From the NCBI RefSeq assembly GCF_900115755.1, contig NZ_FOXQ01000002.1, forward strand, positions 186,001 to 250,000: a stretch of 64,000 nucleotides of DNA, in the 5' to 3' direction. The stretch's first letter is position 1; every line of letters begins with the position of its first letter. Source of the DNA: Parafilimonas terrae (lineage in GTDB: Bacteria > Bacteroidota > Bacteroidia > Chitinophagales > Chitinophagaceae). Positions 25,246-36,068 of this stretch are shown one piece after another. The translations under genes were made by a program, and so were the position numbers. The notes under the pieces were generated by a model, which did no database searches, was not told the DNA's origin, and saw only the letters and a list, made by a program, of their open reading frames with translations.

Positions 25246-26382
25246 ATGCGTATAGGCATAGTTTGTTATCCTACTTATGGCGGAAGCGGTGTTCTGGCTA
25301 CGGAACTTGGCAAGGCATTGGCAGATAAAGGGCATCATGTTCATTTTATTACTTACCAGCAGCCTGTGCGCCTTGATGCTTTCAGCGCCAATATTTTTTA
25401 TCACGAGGTAAGCGTGCCTTCCTATCCTTTGTTTGATTATCCTCCTTATGAACTTGCTTTGGCAAGCACAATGGTTGATGTTATTCTCAAGCACGATCTT
25501 CATTTACTGCATGTGCATTATGCTATTCCACATGCATCTGCAGCCTACATGGCTAAACAGATTTTATTAAAAAGAGGAAGAAATATTCCTGTAATTACTA
25601 CCCTGCACGGCACCGATATAACACTCGTTGGGCGCGACAAAACATACGAGCCTGTTGTAACTTTTTCTATTAATGAGAGTGATGCCATTACAGCCGTATC
25701 GCAGAATTTAAGGGAAGAAACTTATCGGTCATTTGCTATTGAAAAAGACATACAGGTAATTGACAATTTTGTTGATAATTCCCGCTACAATAAAAAACCC
25801 ATTAATGCTTTTAGAAAAGTAATTGCGCCGCATGATGAGAAAATATTGATTCATGCATCCAATTTCCGCAAGGTAAAACGGGTGAAAGATGTAATAAATA
25901 TTTTTGCCAATGTGCATGAAAAACTGCCTTCAAAATTATTATTGGTTGGCGATGGCCCCGAGCGTCGCAGTACGGAAGACCTTGTGCGCAAATTAGAAGT
26001 GCAGGATGATGTGCGTTTTCTTGGTAAGCAGGAACAGATAGAAGAAATTTTACTTATTTCCGATTTGTTTTTATTGCCCAGCGAATATGAAAGTTTTGGC
26101 CTTGCTGCTATGGAAGCAATGGCGGCAAATGTGCCTGTTATCAGTTCAAATGCCGGCGGGCTGCCGGAAATAAATATCAACGGGGAAACAGGTTTTCTTG
26201 CCGATGTTGGCGATGTGCAAACGATGAGTGAAGACGCTATAAAATTGCTGAGCGATGAAGCATTGCTGCAACAATTTAAAATAAATGCAAAGGAGCAGGC
26301 CATGAAATTTGATCTGCATAACATTGTTCCCCAATACGAAAAACTATACAGCCGTTTTTGCAGGATGACTTGTGAAGCGTAA
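25246..26382 (+). CDS. bshA: N-acetyl-alpha-D-glucosaminyl L-malate synthase
   Basis: BshA joins UDP-GlcNAc and L-malate in the first step of bacillithiol synthesis. The 378-aa GT4 glycosyltransferase has the usual beginning [50 protein letters not shown] and [11 protein letters not shown]. In the C-terminal Rossmann half it has [23 protein letters not shown] and [19 protein letters not shown] with the donor-binding Glu. Full length and intact. The other bsh genes are not in the window. Confidence 0.95.
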   Translation: MRIGIVCYPTYGGSGVLATELGKALADKGHHVHFITYQQPVRLDAFSANIFYHEVSVPSYPLFDYPPYELALASTMVDVILKHDLHLLHVHYAIPHASAAYMAKQILLKRGRNIPVITTLHGTDITLVGRDKTYEPVVTFSINESDAITAVSQNLREETYRSFAIEKDIQVIDNFVDNSRYNKKPINAFRKVIAPHDEKILIHASNFRKVKRVKDVINIFANVHEKLPSKLLLVGDGPERRSTEDLVRKLEVQDDVRFLGKQEQIEEILLISDLFLLPSEYESFGLAAMEAMAANVPVISSNAGGLPEININGETGFLADVGDVQTMSEDAIKLLSDEALLQQFKINAKEQAMKFDLHNIVPQYEKLYSRFCRMTCEA

Positions 26383-26435
26383 GTAAACAAAAGCTGAGCC
26401 GGCCCATATACTTCACAAATTTGTATTTTTATGCA

Positions 26436-27032
26436 ATGGAAGTCAGGGAACCTGCAATTGCCTGTAATCAACAAAAAATTTCAATCGGGGCTTATCTTGA
26501 AATGGAAAATGCTTCGCAGGAAAAGCATGAATATTATAAGGGTGAAGTGTTTGCAATGTCCGGTGCAAAAGTGTCGCATAATATAATTGCTTCTAACTTA
26601 ATGACTGAAATTGGCATAAGGCTAAAGGGGAAATCATGCCGTACGTACAACAGCGACCAGCGCATCCACATTCCTGCAAATACATTATTTACCTATCCTG
26701 ATATTTCAATTGTTTGCGGTGAAATAATAACCCTGAATAATGATGAATACAATGTTTTGAATCCCGTTGTTATTATTGAAGTGCTTTCAAAATCTATAAA
26801 GAATTATGACCGCGGCGAAAAATTTAAACTATACCGCGATATAGCTGCGCTAAAAGAATATATTTTAGTTGATTCGGAAAGCATGCACATCGAAGTGTTC
26901 CGTCTTAACGAAAAAGACCACTGGGAACTTGAAGAGTATAATGAGGCTAATAGCATGCTTGAAATAAAAACAATCAATGAGCAAATACTTATAAGCAGTA
27001 TATATGCTGATGTGAAATTTGAAAACCGGTAA
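26436..27032 (+). CDS. Uma2 family (DUF820) restriction-endonuclease-fold protein
   Basis: From ATG 26436 the protein has 198 aa. Typical Uma2 segments are [20 protein letters not shown] (the Glu/Lys start of the fold), [16 protein letters not shown], the nuclease-like core [27 protein letters not shown] and [17 protein letters not shown]. These carry the PD-ExK-like Asp, Glu and Lys. Such genes are abundant in cyanobacteria and Bacteroidota and of unknown role. It stands alone between bshA and hemF. Confidence 0.88.
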   Translation: MEVREPAIACNQQKISIGAYLEMENASQEKHEYYKGEVFAMSGAKVSHNIIASNLMTEIGIRLKGKSCRTYNSDQRIHIPANTLFTYPDISIVCGEIITLNNDEYNVLNPVVIIEVLSKSIKNYDRGEKFKLYRDIAALKEYILVDSESMHIEVFRLNEKDHWELEEYNEANSMLEIKTINEQILISSIYADVKFENR

Positions 27033-27132
27033 GGTTAAACTGCACCGCGTTTCGTCATGCTATTGTCATGTTTGTTAGCGATGACTTAAATCATTCTTTC
27101 CTCCAATCATTTTTTTGAACTTTGCATGCTTT

Positions 27133-28095
27133 ATGGCTGAAGAAACAGTAAACAAAACAGCAACAAAAGAATTTCGCCAGCAATGGATTGAATTTATTTA
27201 CAATCTCCAGGATGATATATGCACAGCGCTTGAATCTGTTGATGATAAATCAAAATTTGCAGAAGATGCATGGCAGCGTGCAGAAGGAAAAGGCGGTGGC
27301 GGGCTGACGAAAGTTATTCAAAACGGGCAGGTATTTGAGAAAGGCGGCGTAAATACTTCTGTAGTGTACGGGCATTTAACCGAACGTATGTGCAAGGTTT
27401 TACAAATACCTTTCCCCGGCAACGATGCCACCTGGTTTGCTGCCGGTATAAGTTCTGTAATACATCCTTTCAACCCTTTTGTGCCAACAGTGCATTTTAA
27501 TTACCGCATGTTTGAATTGTATAATCCTGATGGCTCTGTAGCAGATCGCTGGTTTGGCGGCGGCACCGATCTTACGCCATATTATTTGTTTGAAGATGAT
27601 GCAAAACTCTTTCATCAAACATTTAAAAATACCTGCGATGGCTTTGATGAAAGTTTTTACCCAACATTCAAACAGCAATGCGATGATTATTTTGTAAACA
27701 CACACCGCAATAATGAACGCAGGGGTATTGGCGGTATTTTTTATGATCATCAAAGATGTGATGAAAAGCACGATGAAGTGTTTTGGCTTGATTTTGCAAA
27801 AGCCTGCGGTTATGCGTTTATGGATGCATATATTCCTGTTGCGGAAAAAAGAAAAAACACTTCGTTCAATGATGACCATAAACATTGGCAGGAGATAAGA
27901 AGGGGCCGTTATGTTGAATTCAATTTAATTCATGACCGCGGAACTATTTTTGGCTTAAAAACGCATGGCCGTACAGAAAGCATATTAATGAGTTTGCCCG
28001 CTACGGTGCGTTTTGAATATAATTATCAGCCTGACCCCGGCTCAGAAGAAGAAAGGCTTTTGAACATATGTTTACAGCCTAAAGAATGGGTATAA
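27133..28095 (+). CDS. hemF: Coproporphyrinogen III oxidase, oxygen-dependent
   Basis: HemF decarboxylates coproporphyrinogen III to protoporphyrinogen IX using O2. From ATG 27133 it has 320 aa; the TTG at 27115 is an unlikely earlier start. Signature parts are EGKGGGGLTKVIQNGQVFEK, GGVNTSVVYG, GISSVIHPFNPFVPTVHFNYR, RWFGGGTDLTPYYL, RRGIGGIFYDHQ and GRYVEFNLIHDRGTIFGLKT. It heads the group hemF-hemB-hemL. Use of HemF points to an aerobic life style. Confidence 0.96.
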   Translation: MAEETVNKTATKEFRQQWIEFIYNLQDDICTALESVDDKSKFAEDAWQRAEGKGGGGLTKVIQNGQVFEKGGVNTSVVYGHLTERMCKVLQIPFPGNDATWFAAGISSVIHPFNPFVPTVHFNYRMFELYNPDGSVADRWFGGGTDLTPYYLFEDDAKLFHQTFKNTCDGFDESFYPTFKQQCDDYFVNTHRNNERRGIGGIFYDHQRCDEKHDEVFWLDFAKACGYAFMDAYIPVAEKRKNTSFNDDHKHWQEIRRGRYVEFNLIHDRGTIFGLKTHGRTESILMSLPATVRFEYNYQPDPGSEEERLLNICLQPKEWV

Positions 28096-29166
<1,071 letters not shown>

Positions 29167-29215
29167 TCATAGTGAATGAAAAATAAATACGATTTGAACT
29201 AATGAATAAACTGAT

Positions 29216-30505
29216 ATGAAGATTACTAACAGTGAAGAATTGTTTTCCCGTGCGCAACGTTCTATTCCCGGCGGTGTAAACTCACCTGTACGTGCTTTTA
29301 AAAGCGTGGGCGGAACACCTTTATTTATAAAGAAAGCAAAGGGCGCTTATTTATATGATGCTGATGATAACCGGTATATAGATTATATTAATTCCTGGGG
29401 CCCGATGATTATGGGCCATGCATTTGAACCCGTTGTGGAAGCTATACAAAAGAAAGCGGCAGATTCCACTTCGTTTGGCGCGCCTACCGAACTTGAAATT
29501 GAAATGGCTGAACTTATAAAAAGCATGGCGCCGAATGTTGACCTTATAAGAATGGTAAGCAGCGGCACAGAAGCCTGCATGAGTGCTATCAGGTTAGCGC
29601 GTGGTTATACAGGCAGGAATAAGATAATAAAGTTTGAAGGCTGTTATCATGGCCATGCAGATAGTTTTTTGGTGAAAGCAGGCAGCGGCGTTGCCACATT
29701 TAATATACAAACGGTACCGGGTGTAACAGCAGGCGTTGCAGCAGATACTTTAACCGCGCCATATAATGACATCGAAGCTGTTGAACAACTCATAGCTGAA
29801 TATAAAAATCAGATTGCTGCAATTATTATAGAGCCTGTTGCAGGTAACATGGGCTGTATTTTGCCTGCTGAAAATTTTTTGGAGCAACTGCGGAAAATAT
29901 GCACGAAGGAAGATATTATTTTCATCTTCGATGAAGTAATGACAGGCTTTCGCCTTGCACCGGGGGGTGCGCAGGAGCGGTTAAAGATTGATGCAGATTT
30001 GGTTACTTATGGAAAAGTAATTGGCGCCGGCATGCCGGTGGGTGCTTTTGGTGGCAAGCTTGATATAATGAAACAAATAGCGCCGCTGGGCAATGTTTAC
30101 CAGGCGGGCACATTAAGCGGCAATCCCATTGCAATGATTGCGGGTTATATACTGCTCAGTCATTTGAATAGCAATATATCTGTCTATAAAGAGCTTGATG
30201 AGAAAGGCGATTATTTAAGGAAAGGATTATTTAATGTGTTTGATAAAGCAAATATCCCGGTAGCCATTAACCAGATCGGTTCAATGTTATCAGTACATTT
30301 TATCAATAAACCGGTAAATAATTTCGCTGATTCATCAGCGGCAAATATTGCGCTGTTCAATAAATTTTTTCATGCTATGTTAGATGAAGGCGTTTACCTG
30401 CCGCCATCAGCATTTGAAAGCTGGTTTATGAGCAATGCTTTGAGTTATGCTGACCTGGATAATACAATAAGCGCAGCGGAAAATGCCATTAAAAGTATTA
30501 AGTGA
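29216..30505 (+). CDS. hemL: Glutamate-1-semialdehyde 2,1-aminomutase
   Basis: HemL makes 5-aminolevulinate from glutamate-1-semialdehyde, the substrate of HemB. The 429-aa PLP enzyme has the family start FSRAQRSIPGGVNSPVRAF, SSGTEACMSAIRLARGYTGR, KFEGCYHGHADSFLVKAGSG and FIFDEVMTGFRLAPGGAQE. The PLP lysine lies in DLVTYGKVIGAGMPVGAFGG, and the end has YQAGTLSGNPIAM. It follows hemB by 49 bp. The strong hairpin at 30601 probably ends the transcript. Confidence 0.97.
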   Translation: MKITNSEELFSRAQRSIPGGVNSPVRAFKSVGGTPLFIKKAKGAYLYDADDNRYIDYINSWGPMIMGHAFEPVVEAIQKKAADSTSFGAPTELEIEMAELIKSMAPNVDLIRMVSSGTEACMSAIRLARGYTGRNKIIKFEGCYHGHADSFLVKAGSGVATFNIQTVPGVTAGVAADTLTAPYNDIEAVEQLIAEYKNQIAAIIIEPVAGNMGCILPAENFLEQLRKICTKEDIIFIFDEVMTGFRLAPGGAQERLKIDADLVTYGKVIGAGMPVGAFGGKLDIMKQIAPLGNVYQAGTLSGNPIAMIAGYILLSHLNSNISVYKELDEKGDYLRKGLFNVFDKANIPVAINQIGSMLSVHFINKPVNNFADSSAANIALFNKFFHAMLDEGVYLPPSAFESWFMSNALSYADLDNTISAAENAIKSIK

Positions 30506-30600
30506 GAATAACCACGCTCATACTAAAAAAGTATATCATTCAATTTTATCTCAATTTAAATTAAGCGCTTTATAAAAATATAATAAACAGTTATTGCATT

Positions 30601-30636
30601 CACAAAGCCCGTATGCTTCCGCATACGGGCTTTGTG
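30601..30636. terminator. Perfect 16-bp hairpin after hemL
   Basis: CACAAAGCCCGTATGC (30601-30616) and its exact complement (30621-30636) enclose a TTCC loop. The stem is GC-rich in the middle. There is no long T-run, so it may be either a terminator or an mRNA-stabilising hairpin. Confidence 0.65.
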
Positions 30637-30647
30637 CTTATTAGTTA

Positions 30648-30702
30648 GCCACAGATGTACAGATTGTATAAGGGCTTTAATGCGCATCTGTGTATCTGTG
30701 GC
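30648..30702. repeat. Dispersed inverted repeat, copy 1 (GCCACAGAT type)
   Basis: GCCACAGATGTACAGAT (30648-30664) pairs in 15 of 17 positions with 30686-30702. A closely related repeat is at 40616-40653. Confidence 0.7.
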
Positions 30703-30866
30703 GGATAAATATCTTAATACGATTCTGAAATTTTGTAATAGAACATTTTTAATTTTTGTGTTGTTCAACATTGATTGCTGCCTATTGAATATTTACACCA
30801 GTTGTTTAAGTGAAACATATAGATGCTTAATTTGCAAAGTCTGAAGTATGTATTAATTTCCTGCAC

Positions 30867-31694
30867 ATGAAAAAAATATTATTAAGCGTATTTATCATTA
30901 TTGCCTGCCAAACTTTTGCACAGCAACAGTATGAAACCATTAAAGCCATTCATTATTATAGCGATGCCATTAGCACAAAAGACACGTATATAGATTCACA
31001 ATGCGTGCTCGATTTATATTATCCAAAAGACGTAAAAAATTTTGCAACCATTATCTGGTTTCATGGCGGCGGTTTGGCAGCCGGCCATCGCGAAATACCA
31101 CAGCAGCTTATGAATAAAGGCTTTGCAGTAGTGGGCGTTGGTTACCGTTTTTCACCGCGTGTAAAAGCCCCTGCTTATATTGAAGATGCGGCGGCAGCAA
31201 CCGCGTGGGTCTTCAAACATATACAGGAATATGGCGGCAGCAATAAACTCATATTGCTTTCCGGTCATTCTGCCGGCGCTTATCTTGATATGATGATAAC
31301 GCTTGATAAACATTACCTCGAAAAATATAATATTGATGCCAATACTGTTGCAGGATTAATTCCTCTCAGCGGTCAGTGCATTACACACTTTACCGTGCGG
31401 CAGGAGCGGGGCATGGAAGCAACAAAAGTTGTGGTAGATTCATTGGCACCTTTATATTTTGTGCGTAAAGATGCACCGCCTATGTTATTAATTACCGGTG
31501 ACAGGGAACTTGAACTTTATGGCCGTTACGAAGAAAATGCTTACATAAAAAGAATGATGATGCTTACCGGTAATACCACTACCACTTTATATGAACTGCA
31601 GGGCTACGATCATGGCGGTATGCCTGCCGGTGCATTTCCATTATTGATTAAAGAAGCAAACCGGCGCATAAAAGAAATAAATGCAGCTAAATAA
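30867..31694 (+). CDS. Secreted alpha/beta-hydrolase (esterase, BD-FAE/lipase-like)
   Basis: The 275-aa protein has a signal peptide (MKKILLSVFIIIACQTFAQ) and an alpha/beta-hydrolase fold: the oxyanion-hole motif WFHGGGLAAG (about 65-74), GVGYRFSPRVKAPA, the nucleophile elbow LSGHSAGAYL with the catalytic Ser, and a His in GYDHGGMPAGAF near the end. It resembles carbohydrate esterases of polysaccharide-degradation loci. The GH30-like gene follows directly (ATG 31720, or overlapping at 31681), so the pair probably acts on the same acylated polysaccharide. Confidence 0.87.
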   Translation: MKKILLSVFIIIACQTFAQQQYETIKAIHYYSDAISTKDTYIDSQCVLDLYYPKDVKNFATIIWFHGGGLAAGHREIPQQLMNKGFAVVGVGYRFSPRVKAPAYIEDAAAATAWVFKHIQEYGGSNKLILLSGHSAGAYLDMMITLDKHYLEKYNIDANTVAGLIPLSGQCITHFTVRQERGMEATKVVVDSLAPLYFVRKDAPPMLLITGDRELELYGRYEENAYIKRMMMLTGNTTTTLYELQGYDHGGMPAGAFPLLIKEANRRIKEINAAK

Positions 31695-31719
31695 CTTTAA
31701 ACTGTTTAACGGTATCAAT

Positions 31720-33630
31720 ATGCGTTTATATAAACTATTAATTTTTGTTTTACTGATATGTGTAACATTTTTAAATAAAGCACATGCACAAACAGAAGTG
31801 GAAACATGGGGCAATTTAAAAGGCATGCGCATACAGGGGCAATTGATAAATTTTGAATCGGCGGTTGAAGTAATTAACAGCGATTGGTCAAAAGTAAATG
31901 CAACCGCAAAAGAAAGACAACATCCAAAATTTGACAGGCAGAATAATAAGCAAATTATCACTACGCAGCTCGATAGTTTTTATATTGCTGAACAGTTTGA
32001 AGATATAAGTGAAGGCGTTTGCAAAGCAACCATTCAGTTCACATCAAAAAAAGATACAGCGCTTGCAGGTTTATATTTTCATTTGAAATTCCCGCTGAAA
32101 GATTATGCAAAAAATAATTTACAATTCATTGGATCAAAACCAGGGGTTAAAAATGGTGAAACCATAGCTTCCGGTGTTAAGGTTATTTCACCTGAAAAGC
32201 AGGCCGGGCTTGATTTTGAAAGGCCGGTAACAATTAAAAGTATAGAACGCAAAAAGTTTCTTCACGTCTATATTCCTATTCAAACGGGCAGCTTTACAAA
32301 CGGGCAAACAGGTGAGATTTCGTTTACAATAAAAGCATCCGGAACAATTGATAAAGCGCCGGTAACTGTTACAATCGATCCCTCAAAACAAGGCCGCATC
32401 TTCGCAGGGTTTGGTGGCAACTTTCGTTTACAAAATCCAAAAAACGATCCACAGGTTATTGACTATTGTTTAAGCAATATGCGTGTTGCTTACGGTCGCG
32501 TAGAGATGCCCTGGCGTTTGTGGCAACCGGATGAAGACAGCAACCCGGTTGATTCGGCCAAAACGGGCAAACTTAATCCGCATGTAAAAGAAAGTATGGA
32601 GATGGCGCAGCGGTTAGGTAAACTGAATATTCCTGTTATCCTTTCTGCATGGTTCCCGCCACAATGGGCTGTAACCGGAAAGCTTCAACTAAGAAAACAA
32701 CCTGATGAAGAATGGGGTAACCCGCTTGATCAAAACAAAGCGCAACAGATATATAAATCAATTGCAGATTATGTTCAGTATCTAAAAGATGCTTACGGTG
32801 TTGAAGTAAAATTGTTTTCGTTTAATGAATCCGACCTGGGCATTAATGTGCGGCAAACAGGCGAAGAGCATGCAAAACTTATTAAGGAGTTAGGCGCTTA
32901 TTTTCAATCACGTGGTTTATCAACAAAAATGTTGCTGGGCGATAATTCAGATGCTACTACTTATTCGTTTATTTACCCTGCAATGAATGATGCTGCAACG
33001 CATCAGTACATCGGCGCCATATCTTTTCATTCATGGCGCGGATGGAACGATACGACTTTACAAAAATGGGCGGATGCAGCCACCAAAATGAACCTGCCTC
33101 TATTCGTTGGCGAAGGCAGCATAGACGCAGCGGCCTGGGCTTATCCAAAAATATTTGAAGAACAAACTTATGCGCTGGAAGAAATTAATTTATATGTGCG
33201 GCTGCTGAACATTTGCCAGCCGTTAAGCATTTTACAATGGCAGCTAACATCAGATTATTCGCCATTAAAAGGTGGTGGTATTTTTGGTAACAACGATGCG
33301 TTGCAGCCAACACAACGTTTCTGGAATTTAAAACAGCTTGCTTCAGTTCCGCCAAATATTGCAGCTATCCAGGTTGCATCAAACAAAAAAGATATAACCT
33401 GTGCGGCGCAGGCAGATGCGGGTAAAAACATGTATGTTGTTCATCTTGTAAATAACAATGCAGCGAGAATGGTAACTATAAAGGGCTTCCCGGCTTCCGT
33501 AAAAAAGCTATCTGTTTATATTACAAATAAAACAAAGGATATGCAGGAAGAAAAACCTGTTGCGGTTGTAAACGGGCAGGCGACATTCCTGCTGGATGCC
33601 GTTAGTTATGCAGTTGTAAAAACCAATTAA
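31720..33630 (+). CDS. Secreted GH30-like glycosidase
   Basis: From ATG 31720 the protein has 636 aa and a signal peptide (MRLYKLLIFVLLICVTFLNK then AHAQ); the ATG at 31681 would put 13 residues ahead of it. After an N-terminal beta region of about 190 residues comes a GH30-type barrel. It has RIFAGFGGNFRLQNP, IPVILSAWFPPQWAVTG, VKLFSFNESDLGINV with the probable acid/base Glu, ISFHSWRGWND, and PLFVGEGSIDAAAW with the probable nucleophile Glu. A C-terminal beta domain follows (MYVVHLVNNNAARMVTIKGF). Substrate is not certain (xylan, beta-1,6-glucan or others). Confidence 0.82.
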   Translation: MRLYKLLIFVLLICVTFLNKAHAQTEVETWGNLKGMRIQGQLINFESAVEVINSDWSKVNATAKERQHPKFDRQNNKQIITTQLDSFYIAEQFEDISEGVCKATIQFTSKKDTALAGLYFHLKFPLKDYAKNNLQFIGSKPGVKNGETIASGVKVISPEKQAGLDFERPVTIKSIERKKFLHVYIPIQTGSFTNGQTGEISFTIKASGTIDKAPVTVTIDPSKQGRIFAGFGGNFRLQNPKNDPQVIDYCLSNMRVAYGRVEMPWRLWQPDEDSNPVDSAKTGKLNPHVKESMEMAQRLGKLNIPVILSAWFPPQWAVTGKLQLRKQPDEEWGNPLDQNKAQQIYKSIADYVQYLKDAYGVEVKLFSFNESDLGINVRQTGEEHAKLIKELGAYFQSRGLSTKMLLGDNSDATTYSFIYPAMNDAATHQYIGAISFHSWRGWNDTTLQKWADAATKMNLPLFVGEGSIDAAAWAYPKIFEEQTYALEEINLYVRLLNICQPLSILQWQLTSDYSPLKGGGIFGNNDALQPTQRFWNLKQLASVPPNIAAIQVASNKKDITCAAQADAGKNMYVVHLVNNNAARMVTIKGFPASVKKLSVYITNKTKDMQEEKPVAVVNGQATFLLDAVSYAVVKTN

Positions 33631-33675
33631 TTACCCGGCAAGTAAAGAAAGAGCTGCAAAAAGATTCAAATCATA

Positions 33676-34134
33676 TTATCCTATAAATGCGGAACCGAGC
33701 ATTGCAAATACTATTGCAAGGGCATAGAAGCATAATATTATAATTAAAAGGATGCCCCAGAATTTTAAGCACGATTTTAGGCTTTTAAATGAATCGTTGA
33801 GGCTTATCTGATCATTATTTCTTAATGCAATTTGCATTTTAGATGCAAAATTGAAAAGGTAATAACTTGGGAAAAAATAAAGCAGCGCACACAATATAAA
33901 CCACATTGCAAAGAAGGTTGAGCCTATACTCCCCATTGCATTTAATTCGTTGTCGGCCTGTGCAAGCGATGCAAAAAAGGAACCCGAAAATACGCCTGTA
34001 AGCACAAGCAGCCCGCAAATAATGAAACCTATAATTGAAAGGAATTTTGCCCATTTTGCTGCTTCCGTTAAATAAGGTGTATTGCCATTATCAACCTGCA
34101 ATAAAAAATTATTGTTTATAATATTTTCGTCCAT
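33676..34134 (-). CDS. DUF5362-like membrane protein
   Basis: From ATG 34134 the protein has 152 aa. It starts with a short polar part and LTEAAKWAKFLSIIGFIICG, the usual entry of DUF5362 proteins, then three or four membrane helices (about 30-55, 75-100 and 125-150) separated by a short amphipathic stretch (LRNNDQISLNDSFKSLKSCL). It is an inner-membrane protein of unknown function. It lies 56 bp downstream of the PAS histidine kinase gene and on the same strand. Confidence 0.75.
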   Translation of the reverse strand: MDENIINNNFLLQVDNGNTPYLTEAAKWAKFLSIIGFIICGLLVLTGVFSGSFFASLAQADNELNAMGSIGSTFFAMWFILCALLYFFPSYYLFNFASKMQIALRNNDQISLNDSFKSLKSCLKFWGILLIIILCFYALAIVFAMLGSAFIG

Positions 34135-34190
34135 AAAAGTCTGTTTTAACCAGGCATTCAAAAACTAAAAGTACAGAAACATTCATAACA

Positions 34191-35903
34191 TTATACTTCC
34201 GCTTCTGTATTGTTATTGTCTAAAGGCATTTCTATAATAAAGGTTGAGCCTTTGCCTGGCTGCCCCACCGCGGTTATAGTGCCATTATGGTTTTCCACTA
34301 TTTTTTTACATATTGCAAGCCCAATACCCGTGCCTGAATATTCGCTTTTACCATGCAGGCGCTGGAATAGTTTAAAAATATCGGCGGCATATTGCTGTTC
34401 AAAACCAATTCCATTATCCTCAACGGTAATGCGTATAAATTCCTTTTCGTCTTTATTAAAAAAATTTACTGTTTCAATTTTGATCTCAGGGTTTACATCG
34501 CTGTGGCTGTATTTTATGGCGTTTTCAATGAGATTGGAAAACAGTTGATGAAATTGCAGGCGGTGCACTTTAAGCGTGGGTAATTGGTTATACACAATAA
34601 CTGCCCGTTTTTCCCAGATAACTTCTGAAAGGTCTTTTTTTACATCCTGTATAAGTATGTTTAAGTCTGTGGGTTCAAGCACCATTTGCGCAGTACCCGC
34701 CCTTGAATAATTCAGCAGCGAATCAATGAGCGTTTGCATCCTGTTTACCGATAAAATTATCCTGTCAAAATAATTAGCCGCTTCGGGTGAAAAGTTTTCT
34801 TTTTCCCTGCTTAAAATAATATTGCTGAATGTTCGTATTTTCCTTAATGGTTCCTGTAAATCATGGCTTGCCATGTAAGCAAATGAGTCAAGCTCTTTGT
34901 TTATGCGCTGCAGCTCCTCATTATGCTTTTCAATTTTTTCGGCATACTCTTTCAATGTATCTTCTGTAAATTTTCTTTCAGTTAGGTTGCGCGTAACTTT
35001 TGTAAAGCCAATAATATTGCCCTCATTATCGTGCAAGGCCGTTATTACCGTATAGCCCCAAAAAGCCGAGCCACCTTTTCGCAGCCGCCAGCCCTCATGC
35101 TGTGCCTTTCCTTTTTGGGTAGCTTCTTTAAGCAACGATTCAGGTAAGTTTTTATCTCTGTCTTCCTGCCGGTAAAACAGCCTGAAATTTTTGCCGATAA
35201 TTTCCTGCGCCGTATAGCCTTTTATTTTTTGCGCCCCTTTATTCCAGTTTTGAATAAAACCTTCTTTATCGAGCAGGATGATAGCGTAATCTTCTATCTC
35301 ATTTATCATGAACTGGTACTGCCACTCTGTATGTTTTATTACTTCGTTTGCTTGTTTAAGCTGAAAATGAAGTGTATGATTATTCGGGCTGGTGGGGGAA
35401 GGTTTTATTAATTCGAAAAAGGTCTTGATAAACTTTGTTTCAATTTCAGTGATAAACAGGTCTGCTTCGGTTAAAATATTCCTGGTTAACACCGCATCTT
35501 TTGTGAAACCACTGATAAATTGACGGAAGGCATTACGTTGTATAAAGCTTAACAGGCTGATGTCTTCTATTGAAATTTGTTTTGAAATGAAAGAAAATGA
35601 TTGCTGGTCAAGCCATTTTTTTATATATAGTTCTATGTAGCGGCTTGTTGTATTTTCAATACAGGCGTTTAATAGCTCATCCGTATTTTTCAATAAAATT
35701 GAGGTTAGTTCGTCTTCGTTTATATCCAGGTGGTTTAACAGCGGCAGCTTTGTTTCCCTTGCAACATCCAACTGTGCTATAGTAAAGGCTTCCGCCTGGT
35801 TTTCCAAAAGATATTTGGCATATTGAGGAAGATATTTGAAGCCTGAATTTGTATCGTGTGCAAATAAGTTATTTATTTCTGATGACGTTTTTCTTGAAGC
35901 CAT
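34191..35903 (-). CDS. PAS-domain sensor histidine kinase
   Basis: From ATG 35903, preceded by a GGAG site, the protein has 570 aa; a TTG at 35933 is less likely. It has no membrane helix, so it is cytoplasmic. The helical N-terminal part (about 1-165) is RsbR-like in pattern. It is followed by a PAS domain (about 195-310; YAIILLDKEGFIQNWNKGA and GKNFRLFYRQEDRDK), a short coiled coil, a HisKA domain with the phospho-His in MASHDLQEPLRKI, and an ATPase domain with the N-box NLIENAIKYSHSD, DNGIGFEQQYA and GTGIGLAICKKI. No response regulator is adjacent; the signal is unknown. Confidence 0.92.
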   Translation of the reverse strand: MASRKTSSEINNLFAHDTNSGFKYLPQYAKYLLENQAEAFTIAQLDVARETKLPLLNHLDINEDELTSILLKNTDELLNACIENTTSRYIELYIKKWLDQQSFSFISKQISIEDISLLSFIQRNAFRQFISGFTKDAVLTRNILTEADLFITEIETKFIKTFFELIKPSPTSPNNHTLHFQLKQANEVIKHTEWQYQFMINEIEDYAIILLDKEGFIQNWNKGAQKIKGYTAQEIIGKNFRLFYRQEDRDKNLPESLLKEATQKGKAQHEGWRLRKGGSAFWGYTVITALHDNEGNIIGFTKVTRNLTERKFTEDTLKEYAEKIEKHNEELQRINKELDSFAYMASHDLQEPLRKIRTFSNIILSREKENFSPEAANYFDRIILSVNRMQTLIDSLLNYSRAGTAQMVLEPTDLNILIQDVKKDLSEVIWEKRAVIVYNQLPTLKVHRLQFHQLFSNLIENAIKYSHSDVNPEIKIETVNFFNKDEKEFIRITVEDNGIGFEQQYAADIFKLFQRLHGKSEYSGTGIGLAICKKIVENHNGTITAVGQPGKGSTFIIEMPLDNNNTEAEV

Positions 35904-36068
35904 ATTATATACTCCTTCAACAGGAATATGCAATTTACATATTTGAATTAAAGTAGTGAATTATCAATGTAGTTATAGCTATTGCTTACCTATTAGCCTT
36001 TGGTTTGGCTGATGTAATTATTTACAACGGTTGCTGGAATAATGGATCGGCATTTAATTGCTTATTTT

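Larger units (their letters stand above)
30506..30866. other. Intergenic region with two hairpin elements
   Basis: About 360 bp downstream of hemL. It holds the terminator-like hairpin at 30601-30636 and the inverted repeat at 30648-30702. No gene is supported, and the small ORFs here run through the hairpins. Confidence 0.6.
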